Positions 25,035 to 32,289 of a DNA stretch of 64,000 nt are shown here, in pieces. The position numbers and the translations under genes are program-made. The stretch is from an uncultured Ruthenibacterium sp. (GTDB lineage Bacteria > Bacillota > Clostridia > Oscillospirales > Ruminococcaceae): contig CALXBN010000036.1 of NCBI GenBank assembly GCA_944386555.1, forward strand, positions 50,758 through 114,757, given 5' to 3'. Numbering within the stretch: position 1 is the stretch's first letter; each line of letters opens with the position of its first letter. A model generated the notes under the pieces. The model saw nothing but the letters and a program-made list of their open reading frames with translations. It had not been told where the DNA came from and searched no databases.

Positions 25035-25274
25035 ATGAGTGTTTTGGAAATCATTGCGGGCATCCTGCTGATTTTGGCCAGTGTGGCTATTGTGGTGCTG
25101 GTGCTTTCTCAGGAAAGCAAGGGCAACGGCCTGTCGGGTGTGATCGGCGGCGGCATGGCGGAAGATACGCGCAGCCGTTTCGGAAGCAGCGCCATTATCC
25201 GGTATACCAAATATGCGGCGATTGCACTGTTTGTGCTGACCATCGCCGTTGGCCTGATCAATGTACTGATGTAA
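25035..25274 (+). CDS. secG: Preprotein translocase subunit SecG
   Basis: A 79-residue protein with two membrane helices (about 4-24 and 55-77). They are joined by the conserved SecG loop VLSQESKGNGLSG, followed by a Gly-rich GGGMAED stretch. SecG associates with SecYE and eases polypeptide movement through the membrane channel. Start 25035 has GGAGG about 10 nt upstream. It is followed by a terminator and then by RNase R, the common secG-rnr order in Firmicutes. Confidence 0.95.
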   Translation: MSVLEIIAGILLILASVAIVVLVLSQESKGNGLSGVIGGGMAEDTRSRFGSSAIIRYTKYAAIALFVLTIAVGLINVLM

Positions 25275-25286
25275 GAAAAGCAAATC

Positions 25287-25316
25287 CGCCCGTTCTGCGG
25301 TACCGCAGAGCGGGCG
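25287..25316 (+). terminator. Hairpin between secG and rnr
   Basis: A 14-bp stem with one G-T pair (25287-25300 / 25303-25316), followed by TTATTGTAT. Confidence 0.7.
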
Positions 25317-25362
25317 TTATTGTATCATGCGGACACAAGGAGCTATGAGGGGAAAGGGTTCT

Positions 25363-27471
25363 ATGGGATTGAGAACAAAAATTATGGCCGAGCTGGAGAA
25401 ACGGCCGGCCAGCCTGCGCCAGCTGAAGAAAAAGCTGGGCAACGACAAAAAAGTGGCCCGGGCTTTGGAAGAGCTGGTACAGGCGGGCCGCGCCGTGTGC
25501 CAGGGCGGCACTTATGCGCCGGCCGGTGCGCAGGAGGCAGAGGACTATGCCGACTGTGTGGCCTGCGAGTTTGTCAAATTGGGGCGCAGTTTCGGCTTTG
25601 CCCAGCCTTTGGACGGCAGCGAGGATATCTTCATTGCAGGGCGCTTTTTAAATGGCGCGCTGCCCGGGGACATCGTGCTGGTGCGCATCAGTGAACATCC
25701 GGTGCGCGCTGGCTCCAGGGAAGGGGAGATCGTCAAAGTGCAGCAGCCCCGCCGGTACTTTGTGGGCACGGTATGCCGGCTGGAGGATCGGCTTGCCCTG
25801 CGCCCGGACGGCTGCCCGGACGTTCTGCTGCGTATCAAACGCAATGATAAAAGCGGCGTACAGCCTGGTGAAAAGGCAGCTGTGCGCGTAGTGGAGCGTG
25901 CCCGCCGTTATGAAAACCAGCGCGTGCGCGTGGTGGAGCGCTTCGGCCCCGGGGATCGGGCCCAAAACTGTGCCAGGGCGATTCTGTACAGCCAGGGCGT
26001 GCCGACGGACTTTCCCGAGCCTGTGCTGGCCGAAGCTGCCCGGTATGAAGGGGCTCAGGTAGAGGAAAGCCAGATCCAGGGCAGGGAGGACCTGCGGGAC
26101 TGGACGATCTTCACCATTGACGGCCCGGACACAAAGGATATTGATGATGCGGTCAGCGTCCGGCGTCGGGGAGAAGGATATCTGCTGGGTGTGCATATTG
26201 CGGATGTAAGCCGGTATGTGCGCCCGGATACGGCGCTGGATGACGAGGCGTTCAGCCGGGGCACATCGGTGTATTACGCCAACTCGGTGGTGCCCATGCT
26301 GCCCAAGGCACTTTCCAACGGCATCTGCAGCCTGAATCCAGGACAGGACCGCCTGGCTTTCTCTTGCCTGATGGAGCTGGACGGCACCGGGCGCCTTACC
26401 TGCGCCAGGCTGGCCAAGTCGGTGGTGCGCAGCCGGGTGAAAGGTGTGTACAGCGAAGTGAACGCCCTGCTGGACGGCACCGCCGACGAGGCTGTGGCCC
26501 GCAAGTATGCGGAAACGGTGAACGTACTGCCTTTACTGCGGGAGGTATATGAAAAGCGGATCCTGCAACGGGAGATGCGTGGTGCGCTGGAGATCGAGAC
26601 AGATGAGCCCAGGCTGATTTTGGATAAAAGCGGCTGCTGCGTGGGGGTGGAAAAATATCCGCGCGGCATGGCGGAGCGCATGATCGAGGAATTTATGCTG
26701 CTGGCCAATGAAAGCGTGGCGGCTATGGCACGCAGGGCCAAGCTGCCCTTTGTGTACCGAATCCACGAGGATCCGCCCGCTGAACGGGTAGAGTCTTTGA
26801 AAGAGGTGCTGGATGCCTGCGGGCTGGCCTGCTGCTTCAAGGGGGCGGTGCCCACTGCGGCGGAACTGACCGGCCTGCTGCGCCGGGCCAAGGGCCAGCC
26901 CTGCGAGCGTGCAGTGCAAATGGCGGTGCTGCGCAGCACCGCCAAGGCCAAATACGCCCCCAGCCCGGTGGGCCATTTTGGCTTGGGGCTGGCGGACTAC
27001 GCTCACTTTACGTCGCCCATCCGCCGCTATCCGGATCTGGCTGTCCACCGCATCCTCTCGGATTGGCTGTCGGGGACGGACAGCCAGATATTGGCACAGC
27101 GGTACGGTGCGTTTGCCGTCAAAGCCAGCGAACAGTCCTCGGCCCGGGAGCTGGCGGCCATGACCTGTGAGCGGGACATCACCGACTGCTACAAGGCGGA
27201 GTTTATGTCCGGCCATCTGGGGGAGGTGTACGAGGGGGTGATTTCTTCGGTGACCAGTTTCGGCATCTATGTGGAACTGGAAAACACTGTAGAAGGGATG
27301 ATCCGCCTGGACGCCCTGGCGCCGGCGGGCCATGGGCTGACCATGGTGGCCGGCATGGCCCTGTCCGATCCTCTGACAGGCAGGATGTACCGAATCGGAG
27401 ATCCGATGGCCGTGCGGGTGGCGGCTGCGGATGTTGCTGCCGGGCATGTGGATTTTGTGCCCGTGCCCTGA
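25363..27471 (+). CDS. rnr: Ribonuclease R
   Basis: A 3'-5' exoribonuclease of about 702 residues that degrades structured RNA. A winged-helix N-terminus (KLGNDKKVARALEELVQ) leads into cold-shock domains. The RNB catalytic core has DGPDTKDIDDAVSV with the metal-binding aspartates and HFTSPIRRYPDL. A C-terminal S1 RNA-binding domain (EGVISSVTSFGIYVELENTV) follows. ATGs at 25327 and 25345 are in frame too; 25363 is chosen because AGGGGAAAGG lies just ahead of it and the HTH begins immediately. The gene follows secG, but no smpB is found downstream; BofA is next. Confidence 0.92.
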   Translation: MGLRTKIMAELEKRPASLRQLKKKLGNDKKVARALEELVQAGRAVCQGGTYAPAGAQEAEDYADCVACEFVKLGRSFGFAQPLDGSEDIFIAGRFLNGALPGDIVLVRISEHPVRAGSREGEIVKVQQPRRYFVGTVCRLEDRLALRPDGCPDVLLRIKRNDKSGVQPGEKAAVRVVERARRYENQRVRVVERFGPGDRAQNCARAILYSQGVPTDFPEPVLAEAARYEGAQVEESQIQGREDLRDWTIFTIDGPDTKDIDDAVSVRRRGEGYLLGVHIADVSRYVRPDTALDDEAFSRGTSVYYANSVVPMLPKALSNGICSLNPGQDRLAFSCLMELDGTGRLTCARLAKSVVRSRVKGVYSEVNALLDGTADEAVARKYAETVNVLPLLREVYEKRILQREMRGALEIETDEPRLILDKSGCCVGVEKYPRGMAERMIEEFMLLANESVAAMARRAKLPFVYRIHEDPPAERVESLKEVLDACGLACCFKGAVPTAAELTGLLRRAKGQPCERAVQMAVLRSTAKAKYAPSPVGHFGLGLADYAHFTSPIRRYPDLAVHRILSDWLSGTDSQILAQRYGAFAVKASEQSSARELAAMTCERDITDCYKAEFMSGHLGEVYEGVISSVTSFGIYVELENTVEGMIRLDALAPAGHGLTMVAGMALSDPLTGRMYRIGDPMAVRVAAADVAAGHVDFVPVP

Positions 27472-27518
27472 CATAGCGGCGCCCTTGTCCGCATAGGATG
27501 GGACAAGGGGTGAGAGTG

Positions 27519-27785
27519 ATGATCCTGTTTGAGACGCTGGCGCTGTTTGCGGCGCTGTTGTCCCTGGTGTGTGTGCTGGCCGTGCTGCGCCGGGCGCGCC
27601 GGCCGCTGCTGCGGGCCGTTGGCTCGGCGGCGTGCGGCGTGGGGGCCCTGGGGGCGGTGAATCTGCTGGCAGGCTACACCGGCGTTGCATTGGCGCTGAA
27701 TTACGTCACCGCCTTTGCGGCGGTGGTGCTGGGGGCGCCTGGGGTGCTGCTGCTGCTGGTTTTGCGGCTGCTGACCATGGGATAA
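27519..27785 (+). CDS. bofA: Pro-sigma-K processing inhibitor BofA
   Basis: An 88-residue, two-span membrane protein. The C-terminal part carries the BofA signature, AVNLLAGYTGVALALNYVTA, followed by VVLGAPGVLLLLVLRLL. In Bacillus BofA, with SpoIVFA, holds the SpoIVFB protease inactive until a forespore signal arrives; both partners are encoded at the left edge of this window. The ATG at 27519 follows AAGGGGTGAG. An ATG 7 codons earlier lies inside a hairpin (27482-27490 / 27501-27509) that ends in the ribosome site. CATAGGAT in the loop resembles a mother-cell -10 box, weakly supported. Confidence 0.85.
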   Translation: MILFETLALFAALLSLVCVLAVLRRARRPLLRAVGSAACGVGALGAVNLLAGYTGVALALNYVTAFAAVVLGAPGVLLLLVLRLLTMG

Positions 27786-27802
27786 GGCGCCGAAAAAGAA
27801 AG

Positions 27803-27827
27803 GGCGGGGGAGACCCCGCCTTTTTCT
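27803..27827 (+). terminator. Terminator after bofA
   Basis: GGCGGGG/CCCCGCC stem (27803-27809 / 27814-27820) with A-tract before and TTTTTCTTT after. Confidence 0.85.
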
Positions 27828-27856
27828 TTGCCCTTTTCCATACCGCAAAAAACGCC

Positions 27857-27885
27857 TGTAACCTTTTGCCCGGGGCAGCTGTCTA
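27857..27885 (+). promoter_or_regulatory. Candidate ECF-type promoter of the sigma factor gene
   Basis: TGTAAC (27857-27862), 17 nt, TGTCTA (27880-27885). The AAC-type -35 and GTC-type -10 resemble ECF sigma promoters (such as TGTAAC-N-CGTC), suggesting autoregulation of the sigma/DUF4179 pair. Confidence 0.45.
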
Positions 27886-27926
27886 ATGGGTGCAATTGCA
27901 AATCACAAACGGGGAGGAGAGGAACG

Positions 27927-28448
27927 ATGGACGAGTTGATCCGCCGCGCGAGACGCGGCGATCAGGAGGCATTTGTGACCCTGATGGAACGCAACAAGCA
28001 AAGCCTGTGGCGGGTGGCCATGGCGGTGCTGCATGATCCGGATGATGCGGCAGATGCCATGCAGGACACCGTGCTGGAGGCATGGAAAAACCTGCCCAAA
28101 CTGGTGAAAACAGAGTATTTCACAACTTGGCTGACGCGAATCCTGCTGTACAACAGCTATGACATCCTGCGCAAACGCCGGCGCGAGGCGCCGGCACAGA
28201 CCCTCCGCGAGGAGGGCGCGGAGCAGCGGCCCGACGACACCCTGGACGTGCAGCGCACCATGGCGCAGCTGGCCGAAAACGATCGGCTGATTCTGACGCT
28301 GTTCTACATGAACGATTTGCCGGTGCGCGCCATCGCACGGGTGCTGGCCATCAGCGAAGGGGCTGTGCGGGTGCGGCTGACCCGTGCCCGGGAGCGATTC
28401 AAACGAGCCTATGAAAACGGCGATGACAGAAAGGAGCGGCGAGCATGA
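27927..28448 (+). CDS. Sigma-70 family (ECF-type) sigma factor
   Basis: A 173-residue RNA polymerase sigma factor with only regions 2 and 4, the ECF layout. Region 2 includes DPDDAADAMQDTVLEAWKNL and the basic stretch ILRKRRRE. Region 4 is a helix-turn-helix in LPVRAIARVLAISEGAVRVR. GGGGAGGAGAGG lies just before the ATG. The stop overlaps the ATG of a DUF4179 membrane protein, the usual genetic partner, which probably restrains it at the membrane. An ECF-like promoter lies about 45 nt upstream. The inducing signal is unknown. Confidence 0.9.
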   Translation: MDELIRRARRGDQEAFVTLMERNKQSLWRVAMAVLHDPDDAADAMQDTVLEAWKNLPKLVKTEYFTTWLTRILLYNSYDILRKRRREAPAQTLREEGAEQRPDDTLDVQRTMAQLAENDRLILTLFYMNDLPVRAIARVLAISEGAVRVRLTRARERFKRAYENGDDRKERRA

Positions 28449-29965
28449 GCCATTTCAACGACGATATTCTGCGCAGCCAGCTGGATCCCGGCCCCCTGCC
28501 GGAGCAGGCCCAGCAGAAACTGAACCGCATTTACGGAATGTTGGACGCGGTGCCCCAGGCAAAGCCGGTGCGCCCGGTGCGCCTGCGCTGGCGCAGGGCG
28601 GCGGCACTGGCGGTTGCGGCTGTTTTAGCGCTTGTCGGCGGTACCGTGGCGCTGGCGGCCACCGGCGGCCTGATGCCCATGGTACAGGGCATTATCAGCT
28701 TTTTTAACGGCAGCCAGACGACCAATCTGGACAGTTTGCAGCCGGTATTCGAAGCACACAACGCTGCGGTGGAACAATCCGTCACCGACCAGGACATTAC
28801 TTTTACCGTGGAAAATGTCAGTGTAGACGCGGGGTTCGTCAATATTTTTGGGCGCATCACCACGGGGGAGTCCATTGGCGCTTTGGCTCGGCGGCAGAAT
28901 CAGATCTCCGCAGTGGATGCGGAGGGCAATATCGGCGAGCCGCAGCCCTATTATACCTATGGCTTACCCAGCTGGAACCTGGTGCGGGCTGTCGGCGCCA
29001 TGCCGGTGGTACGGGTGAACGGGCAGATATACGGCTTTGACAACACGCTGTCCGACAGCATGAACGCCTATTTGGAAGATGACCATACCCTTGTGTTCGC
29101 CCGGCGCATCCTGGTGCCGGACGGCTTGCCCGATACGTTTACCATGGAGATCCTGCCGCATTATTACACCGATGAAAACGGCGAACACCAAAGCCTGATG
29201 AACCATGAAGGCGATTGGACCATTTCGGTGGAAGTGGATGCCACGGCTGCCCGGGAGGCTGTAAAAACTCTGGCGGCCGGGGAGATCCCGCTGGGGGATG
29301 CCGGCAGGCTGGATCTCAAGCATTTCCGGTGGAGCCCGCTGGGCACGCTGGTGAGCGCGGACGAGCATGTGGAGGCCGTACCCGGAACCGGCACCGCAGA
29401 CGGAGCTTTCCCCGATTACGCCCAGGCCGCAGGCTATCTGGGCCTTGACCGGGTAGCCATTCGGGATGACCAGGGCAACTGGCTGTATCCCATGATCCCC
29501 GCCGGATACGATAGCGGTGCAGACCATGTGGCCGAGTACACCAGCCCGGCGCAGGGCACCCGATCCATCACCTTTGTGCCGGCCAGCCTGTCCGGCGGCG
29601 GTGAGGAGAAAACCGTCTTGGCCCAGCCTGGGCAGAAAATCGAGCTGGGGAAAGATTACGGTTATGTCATTGAGCGCATTGAGACGGCGGCGCAGACGCT
29701 GACCATCACGCTGACACCCTACGGCCCGCGCACGGCGGGATCTGTCGGGCTGGAGGTGTTCCCCTGCGGCGCCGGCGGACAAAGCCTGGACGGCAATGAC
29801 CGGATGGCATATGAAGCTGTCACCGACCATATTACCGGAGCAGTCACGCTGGAATACTATTTCGACATGGAGGGTGAACCTCAGGGCCTGGAACAGCTGC
29901 GCTATTTTACCTGGGGCGATCTGACATTGGACGAGGCGAACGCGGTGACGCTTTTGCTGGAATAA
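28445..29965 (+). CDS. DUF4179 membrane protein, probable anti-sigma factor
   Basis: A 506-residue single-pass protein. A cytoplasmic N-terminus of about 55 residues precedes a helix at about 57-80 (AALAVAAVLALVGGTVALAA). A large extracellular beta-rich region then holds the DUF4179 domain (DITFTVENVSVDAGFVNIFG). Proteins of this type are encoded with ECF-like sigma factors in Clostridia and are taken to sequester them until a surface stress is sensed. The ATGA overlap with the sigma gene supports the pairing. No protease site or zinc anti-sigma motif is evident in the short cytoplasmic part. Confidence 0.85.
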   Translation: MSHFNDDILRSQLDPGPLPEQAQQKLNRIYGMLDAVPQAKPVRPVRLRWRRAAALAVAAVLALVGGTVALAATGGLMPMVQGIISFFNGSQTTNLDSLQPVFEAHNAAVEQSVTDQDITFTVENVSVDAGFVNIFGRITTGESIGALARRQNQISAVDAEGNIGEPQPYYTYGLPSWNLVRAVGAMPVVRVNGQIYGFDNTLSDSMNAYLEDDHTLVFARRILVPDGLPDTFTMEILPHYYTDENGEHQSLMNHEGDWTISVEVDATAAREAVKTLAAGEIPLGDAGRLDLKHFRWSPLGTLVSADEHVEAVPGTGTADGAFPDYAQAAGYLGLDRVAIRDDQGNWLYPMIPAGYDSGADHVAEYTSPAQGTRSITFVPASLSGGGEEKTVLAQPGQKIELGKDYGYVIERIETAAQTLTITLTPYGPRTAGSVGLEVFPCGAGGQSLDGNDRMAYEAVTDHITGAVTLEYYFDMEGEPQGLEQLRYFTWGDLTLDEANAVTLLLE

Positions 29966-29993
29966 CCGAAGAAGGCCGGAAACGGATGCAGTA

Positions 29994-30039
29994 AAAACCG
30001 GGCGGCGCCCCCATTGCGGAAGGGGCGCCGCCCGGTTTT
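29994..30039. terminator. Bidirectional terminator between convergent operons
   Basis: Perfect 18-bp stem 29994-30011 / 30022-30039, A-tract on one side and TTTT on the other, between the DUF4179 gene and the minus-strand kinase. Confidence 0.9.
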
Positions 30040-30045
30040 GCGCGG

Positions 30046-31347
30046 TCATATCGGCGCTGCGGGCAGATACAATGTGAAAGTGGCACCTCCGCCGGGGGTG
30101 TCGGTACAGGCCAGCCGGCCGCCGTGCAGGGCGGCCAATTCCTGGGCTACAGCCAACCCCAGGCCAAAATGACCGTTGGCGGGGCGGCTGTTATCGCCCC
30201 GGGCGAACCGGCTGAAGATGCGTGTCTTGTCGGGATCAGGTACGCCGGGGCCATGGTCGATGACACTGATGGCTACTTTCCCGCCGACATCCCGGCACCG
30301 CAGGATGACCAGTGTGCCCGCTGGCGCATAGCTGGTGGCGTTGTCCACCAGGGCGGCAATCAGCTGCACCAGGCGGTCGGCATCTCCGTATATGGGCGGC
30401 AGCATGGTGCCGGGAAGATCCAGCGACAGGGAAAACCCGCGCTGGGCTGCCAGGCCGCGCAGCTGTTCGGCCGCATCAATTACGATTGCGTCCGTATCCA
30501 GCCGGGAAGGAAGCCATTTCCAACGCGCCGAATCAGCACTGCCCAGAATCAGGAGATCTTCCACCAGGCGCCCCAGGCGCGCGGTCTCTGCCCGGGCGGC
30601 GGTCCGGTACTCTTCGGCCTGTTCAGGACATCGCTCCATGGCGTCCAGGCTGGCGAGGATGGCCGCCACCGGGGTGCGCAGCTCATGGCCGGCGGCGGAG
30701 ATAAAACGCGACTGCTGCTCCATAGCCCGGCTCACCGGCGCCAGAGTCCGGCGGGTAACGGCCCAGCTGATGACCGTCAGTGCCAAAAGGCCCGCGGCCA
30801 GGCAGCCGGCGTACCAGAGGGCGGAATCCAGCAGGCGGGCTTGCTCGTCTGCAAGGTCCTGCAGTACCAGCACGATGCACTGCCCCTTATCCATGGTGAT
30901 ACCGGCGGCAAAAGCGCGGTAGGTATCCGGCCCGTCTCCTTGAACCGTAAAAGTGGGCGCTGTGCTCCACAGGCCGTTTGCCAGCAGGCCCTGATTTTCC
31001 CGGATCGTCTGTTGGGCGCGGGTCAGCAGTGTCTCCCGAGGGGTGGCGGGCTGCCAGCTGCCGGGGAAAAAAGGGGAGGTGCCATTATCCAGCAGAGCGG
31101 CAATATAGCGGTTCTGAGCCTCCCACTGGGAGAGCCACGGGTCGCTGACCACGCCCTCCGAGACCCGCCGGCACAGTTCGGAGCACTGGGCGGTAAAGGC
31201 GGCTTCACCTGTTTGACGCAGCTGACGGCAGGACATGCTCCATCCGCCCCACAGGCTGAGGGCCAGTACCCCGCAGCACAGAACGGCTGTCAGTGCTGCC
31301 AGCCGCCGGTGGGTGCGGGCCAGGGCAGTGCGTCTGGGGGCCTTCAC
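30046..31347 (-). CDS. Sensor histidine kinase
   Basis: A 433-residue membrane kinase. Two membrane spans (about 16-38 and 180-203) flank an extracytoplasmic sensor of about 140 residues. The kinase core has the H-box AAGHELRTPVAAIL, N-box ALVDNATSYAP, G1 DHGPGVPD and G2 GHFGLGLAV, all intact. It starts with a GTG that overlaps the stop of the response-regulator gene by 4 nt, so the pair is one unit. The sensor resembles no family I can name. The divergent solute-binding lipoprotein shares a promoter region and is a plausible target or ligand partner. Confidence 0.88.
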   Translation of the reverse strand: MKAPRRTALARTHRRLAALTAVLCCGVLALSLWGGWSMSCRQLRQTGEAAFTAQCSELCRRVSEGVVSDPWLSQWEAQNRYIAALLDNGTSPFFPGSWQPATPRETLLTRAQQTIRENQGLLANGLWSTAPTFTVQGDGPDTYRAFAAGITMDKGQCIVLVLQDLADEQARLLDSALWYAGCLAAGLLALTVISWAVTRRTLAPVSRAMEQQSRFISAAGHELRTPVAAILASLDAMERCPEQAEEYRTAARAETARLGRLVEDLLILGSADSARWKWLPSRLDTDAIVIDAAEQLRGLAAQRGFSLSLDLPGTMLPPIYGDADRLVQLIAALVDNATSYAPAGTLVILRCRDVGGKVAISVIDHGPGVPDPDKTRIFSRFARGDNSRPANGHFGLGLAVAQELAALHGGRLACTDTPGGGATFTLYLPAAPI

Positions 31348-32033
31348 AGGTGTTCCTCCGGCGCGCCGTCTGCCGTCAGGCAATAGCCCACGCCCCGCAC
31401 GGTGCGCAGCTTGACCTGCCGGCTTACGGCAGCCAGGCGCCGGCGCACATAATAGGCATAGCTGTCCAGGTTGGCGTCTGCCGCGCCGCTGCCTGCACCC
31501 CACAGCCGCGCCAGCAGCGCGTGGCGGCTGGCGGTGCAGCGGTTCTGGCGCAGCAGGTATTCCAGCAGTTCCCCTTCCTTGCGGGCCAGGGTGCATTTGC
31601 CCAGCGGCCCTGCCAGCTCCAGGCTGGCAGGGGAGAAACGCACGTCACCGAAAGCCAGTGCCGTGCTGCCGCCGGCGGCCCTGCGGCACAGCGCCCGCAG
31701 GCGGGCGCACAGCTCCCGCACATCGAAGGGTTTGGCCAAATAGTCGTCGGCGCCTGCGTCCAGACCGTCCACGCGGTCACCTATGCCATCCAGGGCTGTC
31801 AGCAGCAATACAGGTGTGCTGTCGCCTGCCGCACGCATGCGCCGCAGAAGCGTCAGCCCGTCAAGGGCAGGCATCATCCGGTCCAGAACGACGGCGTCAT
31901 AGCCGCCTTCACCCCAATAGTAGGCGGCATCTTCGCCGTTTTCCGCTTCATCCACCAGGCAGCTCTCTGCCCGCAGAGCCGCTGCCGTGGCCCTGCGCAG
32001 GGCCTTGTCGTCTTCAGCCAATAGAATACGCAT
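31344..32033 (-). CDS. OmpR/PhoB-family response regulator
   Basis: A 229-residue two-domain regulator. The receiver has the acidic pair in LLAEDD, the phosphorylated Asp in VVLDRMMP and the Lys in LAKPFD. The C-terminal winged helix has LARKEGELLEYLL and the recognition-helix segment LDSYAYYVRRRLA. ATG 32033 is preceded by GGAGGC; the open frame extends 9 codons upstream without a better site. The promoter on the minus strand has a good -10 but no -35. Instead, two TTTGAGG-like heptamers lie 11 bp apart, as expected for an OmpR-family activator acting on its own gene. Confidence 0.9.
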   Translation of the reverse strand: MRILLAEDDKALRRATAAALRAESCLVDEAENGEDAAYYWGEGGYDAVVLDRMMPALDGLTLLRRMRAAGDSTPVLLLTALDGIGDRVDGLDAGADDYLAKPFDVRELCARLRALCRRAAGGSTALAFGDVRFSPASLELAGPLGKCTLARKEGELLEYLLRQNRCTASRHALLARLWGAGSGAADANLDSYAYYVRRRLAAVSRQVKLRTVRGVGYCLTADGAPEEHL

Positions 32034-32066
32034 ACACAGCCTCCGGTTGCAAAATTTCACGTTTCT

Positions 32067-32100
32067 ATTATAATATAAATTCCCTCAAATGCACCTAAAA
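32067..32100 (-). promoter_or_regulatory. Regulator promoter with paired TTTGAGG-type boxes
   Basis: Minus strand: TTTTAGG (32100-32094) and TTTGAGG (32089-32083), 11 bp apart, followed by TATAAT (32072-32067). The position for a -35 box reads GGTGCA, so activation by a protein bound to the repeats is likely. Confidence 0.5.
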
Positions 32101-32209
32101 AAGCAAAAATCACAGCGGAAAGGCCATTCGCCCACCGGCCTTTGCGCGCGGCTCTGCTTTTTCGGCAGCGTGTAAAGCCGGGTGCTATCCGGGGGTTTTG
32201 TGGCGGAAG

Positions 32210-32266
32210 CCTCAAAAACACCTCAAAAACCTTTTTGGGCAAATTTGAGGTGCTTTGCGGTACACT
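32210..32266 (+). promoter_or_regulatory. Lipoprotein promoter with heptamer array
   Basis: Minus-oriented copies of TTTGAGG lie at 32210-32216 and 32221-32227, 11 bp apart. Plus-oriented copies TTTTGGG (32233-32239), TTTGAGG (32244-32250) and TTTGCGG (32254-32260) lead directly to a TACACT -10 box at 32261-32266. The lipoprotein starts at 32290. Confidence 0.5.
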
Positions 32267-32289
32267 GCAGGGGAAAGGAGAGAAATGCC

